DNA of 64,000 nt from the NCBI GenBank assembly GCA_002746645.1, contig PDPU01000030.1, positions 1 through 64,000 of the forward strand. Reading direction: 5' to 3'. The first letter of the stretch is position 1; each line of letters opens with the position of its first letter. The stretch is from Gammaproteobacteria bacterium (GTDB lineage: Bacteria; Pseudomonadota; Gammaproteobacteria; Granulosicoccales; Granulosicoccaceae). A program made the translations under genes and the position numbers. Positions 54,015 to 63,090 of the stretch are shown piece after piece. A model generated the notes under the pieces. It ran no database searches. It was not told where the DNA came from and worked only from the letters and a program-made list of their open reading frames with translations.

Positions 54015-54857
54015 GTGTCCACCACGACCTTCATCGCCATTCTTGCCGCCGTCATCTACGGCGTCGCCAGCCTGCGCATCGTGCAGACGCTGCATCTCGC
54101 GGGTGAAAGCACCTACGAAGACGAACGCGACGAAGCCCTGCTCGAACGTCGCCATCAGACCATGGGTGTGGCCACACTGGCGCTGCTCCTGCACGGCTGG
54201 GTGGTATTCCGGGCGCTCGGGCTGCCCGCGCATCTGCATCTGCCCTTCTTCACCTCGCTCAATGCAGTGTCGATGGCGGTGGTACTGCTCCACATCGCGA
54301 TCTGTCTGCGCCAGCCAGCAACCTACCTCGGCATTGCCATCTACCCGCTTGCGTCCTTCTCGCTCATTGCCTGGCTCCTGTTCGGCGACGACACGAGCCT
54401 TGAGCCCGCAGGCCAGCACATCGAAGTGCACGTGTTTCTCTCGCTGCTGTCCTACGCCATGCTGACGCTCGCGGCGCTGCAGTCGGGGCTCGTCGCCATC
54501 CAGCGGCATCTTCTCAAGGACCATCAGGCCGGTGGTCTGGTACGCGCCCTGCCGGCGCTCGACCGTACCGAGGAACTGCTGTTCACGCTGCTCACGGTGG
54601 GGTTCGTGCTGCTGACCTTCGCGCTCGGCACGGGTTTTCTGATTCTCGACAACATGTTCGCGCAACATGTCGTCCACAAGACCTTTCTCTCGTCGGCAGC
54701 CTGGCTGATCTTCGGCATCATCCTGCTTGGCCGCTGGCGTTTCGGCTGGCGCGGCAACCGGGCGCTGATATTCATATTCGCGGGTTCTGCCGTGCTGGTT
54801 CTCGCCTTCTTCGGCAGCAAGTTCGTGTTCGAAATCCTGCTCGATCGCGGTGGTTGA
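54015..54857 (+). CDS. ypjD: YpjD/CcsA-family inner membrane protein
   Basis: The 280-aa protein has eight hydrophobic helices. It carries the family segments SMAVVLLHIAICLRQP, EVHVFLSLLSYAMLTLAALQSGLVAIQRHLLK, ELLFTLLTVGFVLLTFALGTGF and HKTFLSSAAWLIFGIIL. It is related to the CcsA/HemX cytochrome-assembly family. It starts with GTG. Its position between ffh and a CorC-type gene is the conserved order in gammaproteobacteria. The exact function is unclear. Confidence 0.9.
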   Translation: MSTTTFIAILAAVIYGVASLRIVQTLHLAGESTYEDERDEALLERRHQTMGVATLALLLHGWVVFRALGLPAHLHLPFFTSLNAVSMAVVLLHIAICLRQPATYLGIAIYPLASFSLIAWLLFGDDTSLEPAGQHIEVHVFLSLLSYAMLTLAALQSGLVAIQRHLLKDHQAGGLVRALPALDRTEELLFTLLTVGFVLLTFALGTGFLILDNMFAQHVVHKTFLSSAAWLIFGIILLGRWRFGWRGNRALIFIFAGSAVLVLAFFGSKFVFEILLDRGG

Positions 54858-54954
54858 TCGCGCTCGGCGATACACCGCCGCGCTCACGAAACACGCCATG
54901 TCGCAATGATCATCATCGGACTACCTTCGGTGTGACATGCAGCCGCGTTTCGGC

Positions 54955-54963
54955 TGTTATGAT
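54955..54963 (+). promoter_or_regulatory. Extended -10 promoter for the CorC-type gene
   Basis: TGTTATGAT contains a TGn extension and a TATGAT box, 45 bp before the TTG start. The hairpin AGCCG/CGGCT (54941-54955) directly before it may end the ypjD transcript. Confidence 0.45.
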
Positions 54964-55007
54964 GGAAGCACACTCCACACACTGACCCAATCGAGGTTTC
55001 GCCGCTC

Positions 55008-56276
55008 TTGTCCGGTATACCCATCGGCGCACTGTTCGTCGCCCTGCTGGTCCTGATACTCGCTTCAGGTTTCTTCTCGGGTTCGGAGACGGCGCTGATG
55101 TCGCTGAACCGCTACCGTCTCCGCCACCAGGCGCGTGAGGGCGAGGGGCGGGCAATTCGTACCCTGAAGCTGCTCGACAACCCGGACAGGCTCATCAGCC
55201 TGATCCTGCTCGGCAACAATTTCGTCAACATTCTCGCCTCGTCGATCGCCACGGTAATTGCACTGCGGCTCATGGGAGAAGCGGGCATCGCAGTGGCCAC
55301 GGCCCTGCTGACCTTCGTGGTGCTGGTGTTTGCCGAGGTCACGCCGAAGACGCTGGCCACGCGCCGCACCGAAGAGTTCGCGCATTTCGCTTCGGCCGTG
55401 TACACGCCGCTGATGGTGGCCGCTTCCCCGCTCGTCGGCGGGGTGAACTGGTTCAGCAGCCAGCTGCTGAAACTCCTGAAGGCCACACCGCCGAGCGCCG
55501 AAGACGAACACCTGTCGAGCGACGAACTGCGCACGGTGGTGAATGAAACCGCAGGGCTCATCCCGGCACGCCATCGCGAAATGCTCGTGAACATTCTCGA
55601 TCTCGGCACGGTGTCGGTGAACGACATCATGGTGCCCAGGAACGAGATTCTCGGCATCAATCTCGACGACGACTGGGATGACATCCTCAGGCAGATCAGC
55701 GAAAGCCAGCACAACCGCCTGCCGGTCTACCGCGACGACATCGACAGCGTCATCGGCTTCATCTATCTCAGAAGGATGCTCAACGTCCTGCGCTCGGGCA
55801 AGTTCACGCGCGAGTATCTCGAATCGCACGTGCGCGAGACCTACTTCATTCCCGAAGGCACCACACTTACGGTGCAACTCCTGAACTTCCAGCGCGAACG
55901 TCGCCGTGTCGGGCTCGTGGTTGACGAGTACGGCGACATCCAGGGCATGCTGACGCTCGAAGACATCCTCGAAGAGATCGTCGGCGAGTTCGACAACGAA
56001 CCGGGCGTGATGCCGCGCGAGCTGCGCCGCCAACCCGACGGCAGCTATCTCGTCCAGGGCACGACCCAACTCCGGAACGTCAGCAAGACATTCGACTGGA
56101 ACCTCGGCGCCGACGGCCCGAAGACCGTCAACGGGCTCGTGCTCGAACACTTCGAGAACTTTCCCGACCAGGGCGCCGTGTTCGAATTCGAAGGTCATCC
56201 CATTACCGTCATCAAGGTCGAAGGCAATCGCGTCGTGGATGTGCGCATCGACCCGAAAACCGGCGACGACGACTGA
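55008..56276 (+). CDS. HlyC/CorC-family (CNNM, CBS-pair) membrane protein
   Basis: The 422-aa protein has an N-terminal CNNM/DUF21 membrane domain (ILASGFFSGSETALMSLNRYRLR, LLGNNFVNILASSIATVIAL, FAEVTPKTLATRR). A CBS pair follows (about 195-330: VSVNDIMVPRNEILGI, VVDEYGDIQGMLTLEDILEEIVGEFDNE), then a C-terminal CorC_HlyC domain. It is implicated in Mg2+/Co2+ efflux or resistance. Translation appears to start at TTG 55008; no better in-frame start exists. The gene sits in the usual place after ypjD. Confidence 0.92.
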   Translation: MSGIPIGALFVALLVLILASGFFSGSETALMSLNRYRLRHQAREGEGRAIRTLKLLDNPDRLISLILLGNNFVNILASSIATVIALRLMGEAGIAVATALLTFVVLVFAEVTPKTLATRRTEEFAHFASAVYTPLMVAASPLVGGVNWFSSQLLKLLKATPPSAEDEHLSSDELRTVVNETAGLIPARHREMLVNILDLGTVSVNDIMVPRNEILGINLDDDWDDILRQISESQHNRLPVYRDDIDSVIGFIYLRRMLNVLRSGKFTREYLESHVRETYFIPEGTTLTVQLLNFQRERRRVGLVVDEYGDIQGMLTLEDILEEIVGEFDNEPGVMPRELRRQPDGSYLVQGTTQLRNVSKTFDWNLGADGPKTVNGLVLEHFENFPDQGAVFEFEGHPITVIKVEGNRVVDVRIDPKTGDDD

Positions 56277-56305
56277 CATCGCGGGCGAGTCGCACCACTC
56301 ATTGC

Positions 56306-57688
56306 ATGGCAAGGACCCGCAACATCTACATCTGCACCGCCTGCGGTGCGCAGTCCACGAAATGGACGGGCCAGTGCACCGACTGCGGTGAATGGAACAC
56401 CCTCGAGGAAACCGTTGCGGCAGCGCCCGTCCCGAGTGCCGGCAAGCCCGGCGCCGGCCATCGGCCGGGTGGGTATGCAGGGGCAAGCGGCATCACCAGT
56501 TCGGCCGATGTCAGTCTGGTCGAAGAAGCGCGAGTACACACCGGTCTTTCGGAACTCGATCGCGTGCTGGGCGGCGGCCTCGTCAGAGGGTCGGTGACGC
56601 TCCTCGGCGGCGACCCCGGCATCGGCAAGTCGACACTGCTCGTGCAGTCGCTCGCGCACCTCGGGCAGCAGCATCGTGTGCTCTACATCACCGGTGAGGA
56701 ATCGCTCTCGCAGGTGGCGCAGCGCGCGCGCCGGCTCGAACTTCCCGAGCAAGGACTCCGGCTCCTTGCCGAAACCTCGGTCGAGGCCATCGTGGCGCAT
56801 GCGGCCAGCGAGAAGCCCGAAGTCATGGTCATCGATTCGATCCAGACCATCTTCACCGAAGCCCTGAGTTCCGCGCCCGGGTCGGTCGCCCAGGTGCGCG
56901 AGAGCGCGGCACGACTCGTACGCTACGCCAAGCAACAGGGTGTATCCATTTTCCTCGTCGGTCACGTGACCAAGGAAGGGGCACTTGCCGGCCCGCGTGT
57001 GCTCGAGCACATGGTAGACACGGTGCTCTACTTCGAAGGCGATCCGGGGAGCCGCTTCCGCGTGATCCGCGCGGTCAAGAACCGCTTCGGCGCGGTCAAC
57101 GAACTCGGCGTCTTCGCCATGGATGACAAGGGGCTCAAGGCCGTCAGGAACCCCTCGGCCATCTTTCTCTCGCGCCACCCCGAGCCGGTCAGCGGCAGCG
57201 TGATCATGGTGACACGCGAGGGCACCCGTCCACTGCTCGTCGAAGCGCAGGCACTCGTCGACGACAGCACCCACGGCAACCCACGACGTCTGGCGCTCGG
57301 ACTCGAACAGAACCGTCTCGCGATGCTGCTGGCCGTCATGCACCGCCACGCCGGCATCGCCATGTTCGACCAGGACGTGTACATCAACGTCGTCGGTGGC
57401 GTGCGCATCTCGGAAACCGCGGCCGATCTGCCGATCCTGCTCGCCTCGCTGTCCTCCTTTCGTGCGCGCCCCCTGCCGACCGATCTCGTGGTGTTCGGTG
57501 AAGTCGGACTCGCAGGCGAAGTGCGCCCCGTGGCCAACGGCGAGGAGCGCCTGTCGGAAGCGGCCAAGCACGGCTTCCGACAAGCCATCGTACCGCGCGC
57601 CAACGCGCCGCGAAAACCCCTCGACGGCATGAGTGTATTCGCCATCGACCGCCTGCACGAAGCCATCGAACAGCTCGCTTCGATGTAA
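56306..57688 (+). CDS. radA: DNA repair protein RadA
   Basis: The 460-aa protein has a C4 zinc finger ([21 protein letters not shown]), a RecA-like ATPase core ([28 protein letters not shown]), the RadA-specific KNRFG motif and a C-terminal Lon-like domain ([25 protein letters not shown]). It promotes branch migration in recombination. Length and motifs are normal. It is followed closely by xseB. Confidence 0.97.
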   Translation: MARTRNIYICTACGAQSTKWTGQCTDCGEWNTLEETVAAAPVPSAGKPGAGHRPGGYAGASGITSSADVSLVEEARVHTGLSELDRVLGGGLVRGSVTLLGGDPGIGKSTLLVQSLAHLGQQHRVLYITGEESLSQVAQRARRLELPEQGLRLLAETSVEAIVAHAASEKPEVMVIDSIQTIFTEALSSAPGSVAQVRESAARLVRYAKQQGVSIFLVGHVTKEGALAGPRVLEHMVDTVLYFEGDPGSRFRVIRAVKNRFGAVNELGVFAMDDKGLKAVRNPSAIFLSRHPEPVSGSVIMVTREGTRPLLVEAQALVDDSTHGNPRRLALGLEQNRLAMLLAVMHRHAGIAMFDQDVYINVVGGVRISETAADLPILLASLSSFRARPLPTDLVVFGEVGLAGEVRPVANGEERLSEAAKHGFRQAIVPRANAPRKPLDGMSVFAIDRLHEAIEQLASM

Positions 57689-57728
57689 ACTGCAGCCTTC
57701 CCAGCCCGGAATCCCGTCTTCTTTCCTC

Positions 57729-58067
57729 GTGAGCACCCGTCAACGCAAGATCCCCAGATCCACACGCTTCGAAGATGCACTCGCGGAACTCGAGGAAATC
57801 GTGCGCCAGCTCGAGTCGGGTGAGGAATCGCTCGAAACCTCGCTGGCCAGGTTCGAACGCGGCGTGAGTCTCTCGCGCTTCTGTCAGGAAAGCCTGGCCG
57901 AAGCCGAACAGAAGGTACAGGTGCTGCTCGAGGAAAACGGCGAGGAACGGCTCGCGAATATCAACGCCAATGGTACGGCCCGGAATGCCAGTGCCGAAAA
58001 AACGGCCCGCGGAGTGTCGGACAGGACTCCCGAGACCGACAACAGCGAAGACGGCGACAACTTCTGA
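57729..58067 (+). CDS. xseB: Exodeoxyribonuclease VII small subunit
   Basis: The 112-aa protein has the family core in residues 13-75: [35 protein letters not shown]. It starts at GTG 57729; the longer frame overlaps radA. An acidic, Thr/Asn-rich tail of about 40 residues extends beyond the usual 75-80 aa. TGATG overlap with ispA makes the conserved xseB-ispA-dxs order of gammaproteobacteria. Confidence 0.93.
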   Translation: MSTRQRKIPRSTRFEDALAELEEIVRQLESGEESLETSLARFERGVSLSRFCQESLAEAEQKVQVLLEENGEERLANINANGTARNASAEKTARGVSDRTPETDNSEDGDNF

Positions 58068-58984
58068 TGCAACTGCCTGCCTGCGCGTTCGACGCCGATT
58101 TCGATCAGTTGCTCGAGACCTACCGGCGACGTGTCGATACAACCATGCCAGCCTTCCTGCCGCCCGTCACCGGAGCGCGAACGTCGCTGCCCGAAGCCAT
58201 GCACTACGCGCTCACCAACGGCGGCAAGCGCGTTCGCCCCATTCTCGCCTATGCCACCGGCAGCGCTCTCGGCATCTGCATCGATCGCATCGATCGCATC
58301 GCCTGTGCGCTCGAGATGGTGCATGCCTACTCGCTGGTGCACGATGATCTTCCGGCCATGGACGACGACGATCTCCGGCGCGGCAAACCCACCGTGCACC
58401 GTGCCTTCGACGAAGCCACAGCCATTCTCGCGGGCGATGCCCTGCAGGCACTGGCCTTCACGGTACTGACCGACAACGATGACTCGGCCACGAGCAATGA
58501 CGCCCGCATCGCAATGCTGAAGCTGCTTGGCGAAGCAAGTGGCGCCAGCGGCATGGCACTCGGTCAGGCCATCGACCTCGAAGCGGTTGGCCGCGAACTC
58601 GACATCGACGAACTCGAGAACATGCACCGGCACAAGACCGGCGCGCTCATCAAGGCCAGTGTACTGATGCCGGCCTGCATGCTCGGCGCCTTGCCGGAAG
58701 ATCTGCATGAGCGCCTTGCCGGCTATGCCGACGCGGTGGGCCTTGCCTTCCAGATCGTCGACGACATTCTCGACGTGGTGGGCGACACCGAAACCCTCGG
58801 CAAGACCCGCGGTGCCGATGAAGCGCGCGGCAAACCCACCTACCCTGCGCTACTGGGCCTCGACGGCGCACGCGCCCATGCCGAGGCCACGCATCAGCGA
58901 GCGATCGAACAGCTCGCGGGGCTCGGTGACGACTTCGAACCGCTCAGACAGCTGTCGAGCTACGTCGTCGAACGCAGCCACTGA
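58067..58984 (+). CDS. ispA: Farnesyl diphosphate synthase IspA
   Basis: The 305-aa prenyltransferase has GGKRVRPILAYATG, the first Asp-rich motif in HDDLPAMDDDDLRRGKPTVH, GQAIDLEAVGRELD, HRHKTGALIKASV and the second Asp-rich motif FQIVDDILDVVGD. It makes C15 farnesyl diphosphate from IPP and DMAPP/GPP. Its start overlaps the xseB stop. It works with dxs downstream in isoprenoid supply. Confidence 0.95.
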   Translation: MQLPACAFDADFDQLLETYRRRVDTTMPAFLPPVTGARTSLPEAMHYALTNGGKRVRPILAYATGSALGICIDRIDRIACALEMVHAYSLVHDDLPAMDDDDLRRGKPTVHRAFDEATAILAGDALQALAFTVLTDNDDSATSNDARIAMLKLLGEASGASGMALGQAIDLEAVGRELDIDELENMHRHKTGALIKASVLMPACMLGALPEDLHERLAGYADAVGLAFQIVDDILDVVGDTETLGKTRGADEARGKPTYPALLGLDGARAHAEATHQRAIEQLAGLGDDFEPLRQLSSYVVERSH

Positions 58985-59122
58985 GTGACATCGTCAAGCG
59001 CCACTTGTACATGACCTTCGACGACGGCATTGACGCTGGCCAGACCCTGTTGCCGGGCGAGAGCTCGGAAAACACTCGGCCACTTCGTGCAGTGCATGCA
59101 TCACGACACAGCTGCCCGTGAC

Positions 59123-59151
59123 TTGTCAGAAAGTCCACGGACGTTGATAAT
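59123..59151 (+). promoter_or_regulatory. Sigma-70 promoter for dxs
   Basis: TTGTCA (59123-59128) and GATAAT (59146-59151) match the consensus at five of six bases each and are spaced by 17 bp, 27 bp before the dxs ATG. The 193-bp gap after ispA therefore probably gives dxs its own transcript. Confidence 0.7.
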
Positions 59152-59177
59152 CGAGTGTCGCAACGAAACAGATCGTC

Positions 59178-61166
59178 ATGAGCAAGAAGGAGCTGTATCC
59201 GCTGCTGCATCAGGTAGAGCTGCCCGCAGACCTCCGTCAACTCGGGCAGGACCGTCTGCCGGCGTTTGCGGATGAACTCAGGCAGTACATCATCGATTCG
59301 GTATCGCGCACCGGAGGGCACCTCGGCGCGAGCCTCGGTACCGTCGAGCTGACGGTAGCGCTGCACTATGTCTTCAACACACCGGACGACAAGCTCGTCT
59401 GGGACGTCGGCCACCAGACCTACGGCCACAAGATCCTGACCGGGCGCAGAGATCGCATGGACAGCATGCGCATGCGCGGCGGTCTCGCCGGCTTCCCGAA
59501 CCGCGAGGAAAGCGAATACGACACCTTCGGCGTCGGGCATTCGAGCACTTCCATCAGCGCAGCCCTCGGCATGGCACTGGCCGCGCAGACCCGGCGCGGC
59601 AAGGCCTCGGGCACGGAAGCCGCCACCGCAGGTCGTGCCGACGCCGTCGCTCACGACGAGTCCTTCCGGCAGCCCGCCCACGACGAAGACGATCAGGACT
59701 GCGAGCACGAGCAGAAGTTCGTGGCCATCATCGGCGATGGCGCACTCACGGCAGGCCTGGCCTACGAGGCCCTGAACCATGCCGGTGGCGCACGCGCCGA
59801 CATGCTGGTGATCCTGAACGACAACGACATGTCGATTTCACCGAATGTCGGCGCCATGAACAAGTATCTCGCGCGCGTGCTCACGGGCCGTTTCATGACC
59901 GGTGCACGTGAAGGCAGCAAGCGCGTACTGAGCCACGTGCCTTCGGTGCTCGAACTCGCGCGTCGTACCGAAGAGCACGTCAAGGGCATGGTGGTGCCGA
60001 GCACGCTGTTCGAAGCGCTCGGTTTCCGCTACTACGGCCCCGTTGACGGCCACGACGTCGATTCCCTCGTCAATGTGCTCGCCAACATCAGGAAGATGCG
60101 TGGCCCGCTGTTCCTGCACGTGGTCACGAGAAAGGGCCACGGCTACAGCTTCGCCGAGAACGATCCCCTGGCTCTGCACGCCGTCACACCCTTCGACCCG
60201 AAGACCGGCAAGGCCCTGAAATCCGGTGGCTCCAACAGCAAGACCTACACCCAGGTGTTCGGCGAGTGGCTCTGCGACATGGCGCGTATCGACCCGACCC
60301 TCGTCGGCATCACGCCTGCCATGCGCGAAGGTTCGGGCCTCGTCGAATTCGAGCGCGAGTTTCCCGAGCGCTATCACGACGTCGGCATTGCCGAACAGCA
60401 TGCGGTCACGCTCGCTGCCGGCATGGCTACCGGCGGGCTGCATCCCGTGGTCGCCATCTATTCGACCTTCCTGCAGCGCGGCTACGATCAGCTCGTGCAC
60501 GATGTGGCGCTGCAGAACCTGCCCGTGCTCTTCGCCATCGATCGGGCCGGGCTTGTTGGCCCCGATGGCCCCACGCATGCCGGCAGCTTCGACTATTCCT
60601 TCATGCGCTGCCTGCCGAACATGATCATCATGGCACCGGCCGACGAAAACGAATGCCGCCAGATGCTCTACACCGGCATGCAGATCGATGGCCCCACCGC
60701 CGTTCGCTACCCGCGTGGCAAGGGCCCGGGCGTGCATGTCGAAGCAGCCATGACGGCCTTGCCGATCGGCAAGGCAGAAACGCGCCTCGAAGGCAAGCGT
60801 GTCGCTCTTCTCGCCTTCGGCACCATGGTGGCGCCGGCCGAAACCATCGGCCGCGAGAACGGCTACACCGTCGTGAACATGCGCTTCGTCAAACCCATCG
60901 ATACCGCCCTCATCGACGAGCTTGTCGCCGGGCACGAGCTTCTGATCACGCTCGAGGAAAACGCGATTCCGGGCGGCGCCGGTACCGCCGTGATCGAGCA
61001 CCTTGCCAGCGTCAACAATACAACGCCGGTACGCATCATCGGTCTGCCCGATCGCTACGTCGAGCACGGCAGCCGCGAAGAACTCCTGGCCGATTGCGGA
61101 CTCGACGAGGCGGGGCTGCGCGCGCAGATCGCGAGCCTGGTCGACGACGAAATCAACGCTGCCTGA
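59178..61166 (+). CDS. dxs: 1-deoxy-D-xylulose-5-phosphate synthase (Dxs) with acidic insertion
   Basis: The 662-aa thiamine-diphosphate enzyme condenses pyruvate and glyceraldehyde 3-phosphate, the first MEP-pathway step. It has [55 protein letters not shown], the ThDP motif [20 protein letters not shown]...[19 protein letters not shown] and [17 protein letters not shown]. Residues about 138-180 form an insertion of roughly 35 extra residues, rich in Asp, His and Ala, just before the ThDP motif. E. coli-type enzymes have only a short turn there. The insertion is in frame and all catalytic motifs are intact. Confidence 0.96.
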   Translation: MSKKELYPLLHQVELPADLRQLGQDRLPAFADELRQYIIDSVSRTGGHLGASLGTVELTVALHYVFNTPDDKLVWDVGHQTYGHKILTGRRDRMDSMRMRGGLAGFPNREESEYDTFGVGHSSTSISAALGMALAAQTRRGKASGTEAATAGRADAVAHDESFRQPAHDEDDQDCEHEQKFVAIIGDGALTAGLAYEALNHAGGARADMLVILNDNDMSISPNVGAMNKYLARVLTGRFMTGAREGSKRVLSHVPSVLELARRTEEHVKGMVVPSTLFEALGFRYYGPVDGHDVDSLVNVLANIRKMRGPLFLHVVTRKGHGYSFAENDPLALHAVTPFDPKTGKALKSGGSNSKTYTQVFGEWLCDMARIDPTLVGITPAMREGSGLVEFEREFPERYHDVGIAEQHAVTLAAGMATGGLHPVVAIYSTFLQRGYDQLVHDVALQNLPVLFAIDRAGLVGPDGPTHAGSFDYSFMRCLPNMIIMAPADENECRQMLYTGMQIDGPTAVRYPRGKGPGVHVEAAMTALPIGKAETRLEGKRVALLAFGTMVAPAETIGRENGYTVVNMRFVKPIDTALIDELVAGHELLITLEENAIPGGAGTAVIEHLASVNNTTPVRIIGLPDRYVEHGSREELLADCGLDEAGLRAQIASLVDDEINAA

Positions 61167-61186
61167 GCACGCCGCCGCGGTTTTCG

Positions 61187-62098
61187 TCAGACGCAGACCG
61201 ATGCCGCGCGCTCTGCTGCGGTGCGATCATCCGCTGCAGAGCGCTTCGATTCGGCGCGGTCCGAGGCAGGGCTGTCCACCACAGCACGATCCGATCCGGG
61301 GCGGTCCGATCCGGCGCGGGCGCGATCCGGCGCTGCCGACAGCTCGAACCAGTCACTGGCATGGTGCTGTGACAGCACCGCAATACGCTCCTGCCGCTCG
61401 CGCACCGTGGCGCAGATGGTTTCGCGGGCAACCTCACCGGTGTTGTTCTTCTCGGACAGATGCCCGAGGAGAATGTGATACAGATGGGCATGATCGAGTT
61501 CGGCGAGCAGTTCCGCTGCCTGCACGTTGCCGAGATGGCCGTAACTCGAGCGGATACGTGCCTGCAGCGAGGGCGGGTATGGGCCCGTCCTGAGCATGTG
61601 TTCGTCGTAGTTGCACTCGACGACGAGCCCGTTGATGCCGGCGAGCTTGGCCTTCACGTGCGGCGTGGTCATACCGAGATCGGTCACCGTGGCGAAACGG
61701 GTGCCGCCCGACTCGAACACGAACTGACAGGATTCAGCAGCATCATGCGGGGTCGGAAACGGGTCGACGATGATGTCGCCGATGGTGAAGGGCTCGTGTG
61801 CATGAAAGAGTTCGACGCGGGCAAAGCGATTGTCACGCGATTGCCGCCAGGTGCCGTGTGTGCAGTACACCGGCAGATCGAAGCGGCGCGAGAGTGGCCC
61901 CGCGCCCTTGACGTGATCGCCGTGCTCGTGCGAGACGAGCACCCCGTCGATACCGGTGGGCGAGACACCGAGCCCGGCCATGCGAGCCACCAGTTCCTTC
62001 ATCGTGAAACCGCAGTCCACGAGAAGCGTGGTCTCGCGCGACTTCAGCAGGATGGCATTGCCCGAACTGCCACTGCCGAGTGCCGCAACGGCCAGCAT
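61187..62098 (-). CDS. MBL-fold hydrolase (YycJ/VicX-like) with repetitive C-terminal tail
   Basis: The 303-aa metallo-beta-lactamase-fold protein starts with LAVAALGSGSSGNAILLKS, as in the YycJ/VicX group. It has the metal motif SHEHGDHVKGAG, then DIIVDPFPTPHDA, GLVVECNYDE and HLSEKNNTGEVA. The catalytic domain ends near residue 255. The last 48 residues are an Arg/Ser/Asp/Ala repeat (units like SDRPGSDRAVVDSPASDRAE) that looks like a recent expansion. It is coupled to bamC by a TGATG overlap. VicX-type nucleases have roles in DNA processing; the activity here is unproven. Confidence 0.87.
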   Translation of the reverse strand: MLAVAALGSGSSGNAILLKSRETTLLVDCGFTMKELVARMAGLGVSPTGIDGVLVSHEHGDHVKGAGPLSRRFDLPVYCTHGTWRQSRDNRFARVELFHAHEPFTIGDIIVDPFPTPHDAAESCQFVFESGGTRFATVTDLGMTTPHVKAKLAGINGLVVECNYDEHMLRTGPYPPSLQARIRSSYGHLGNVQAAELLAELDHAHLYHILLGHLSEKNNTGEVARETICATVRERQERIAVLSQHHASDWFELSAAPDRARAGSDRPGSDRAVVDSPASDRAESKRSAADDRTAAERAASVCV

Positions 62099-63090
62099 CA
62101 GGCGAGTTGCGCCTGGAGTTCGTCGAGGAGTTCATCCCGGCGCGCGGCAGGCATCGGTTCGCCTTCGGCGTCGAGGACACGTGCCCGCACGGCACTGACA
62201 TGTTCCGCCGCGAGCGCAAGGATCACATCACGTTCACCATCGTTGAAGCGGATACGGCCGATGCCGTCGTCTTCGCTGACGATTTCGTAGCCGAGAGCCA
62301 CGAGCGCCGCGCGGCTGTCGCGATAGGCAGGCACGAAGCCACGATGGATCAGAAGTTCACTGCCGGCATTGGTGCTGAGCACCTCGGCATCCTCGAACAA
62401 CGCCTCGGCGGCCGACGACGAGAGAATGCCACTCGCCTCCTGTTCGCTGGCGCCGAAGAAGACAAGCAGATCGGCCAGCAGGGTGCTGGTGTTCTCCGGT
62501 GCATGTGCCGCCCTGGGCCATTTCGGTGTGTCGCCGATCGTACGGGCCTGCTCGGCCGACGCGACCTGTACGCGGGTGAACAGGCGCGAGCCGTCGTCAC
62601 CGTCACGTTCGAGCCGAAACGCCAGACGTTGACGGGTTTCGCCACCGACGAGGGCACGCAGACCACCTTCACCATCGAATTCCTGCCATTGCGAGGTGAT
62701 GAGCCCGTTGACGGGTTCGGTGCTGGCAACTGCGATCCCTTCACGGCGCAGGTAGGCAAGGAGCAGCGGCCAGACCGTTTCGGGTGGCTGGTTCAGCACC
62801 AGCCAGGCCTGACCACCGTCGCGCTCGAAGCGCACCGAATCGAAACCGGGCAGCAGGGTATTGCGTGACACCGCGCCGCGCCGGTTGCCCGGCAGCACGA
62901 ACTGTTCGGCATCGCTGATGTCGGTGAGGCCCGGCGGCACCTGCAGGGCAACGGCCTCTTCCGATTTGTCGCTGTAGACACGATCGGGACCATAGGGGTT
63001 GCTGAGTCCGCTGCAGGCACCGAGCAACAGCGCCATGACGGGAACCACATAGCGGACCGCCATTGCGGCAGGTGTCGTCACCGAACTCAT
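62098..63090 (-). CDS. bamC: Outer membrane assembly lipoprotein BamC (NlpB)
   Basis: The 330-aa lipoprotein has a lipobox LLLGACSG near residue 27, after which the text GLSNPYGPDRVYSDKSEEAVAL and LQVPPGLTDI matches the BamC lasso region. The two helix-grip domains follow (WLVLNQPPETVWPLLLAYLRREGIAV; LLIHRGFVPAYRDSRAALVALG). It belongs to the Bam complex that inserts outer-membrane proteins. The start at 63090 overlaps the dapA stop; dapA-bamC is a conserved gammaproteobacterial pair. This is good evidence for the taxonomic placement. Confidence 0.9.
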   Translation of the reverse strand: MSSVTTPAAMAVRYVVPVMALLLGACSGLSNPYGPDRVYSDKSEEAVALQVPPGLTDISDAEQFVLPGNRRGAVSRNTLLPGFDSVRFERDGGQAWLVLNQPPETVWPLLLAYLRREGIAVASTEPVNGLITSQWQEFDGEGGLRALVGGETRQRLAFRLERDGDDGSRLFTRVQVASAEQARTIGDTPKWPRAAHAPENTSTLLADLLVFFGASEQEASGILSSSAAEALFEDAEVLSTNAGSELLIHRGFVPAYRDSRAALVALGYEIVSEDDGIGRIRFNDGERDVILALAAEHVSAVRARVLDAEGEPMPAARRDELLDELQAQLA

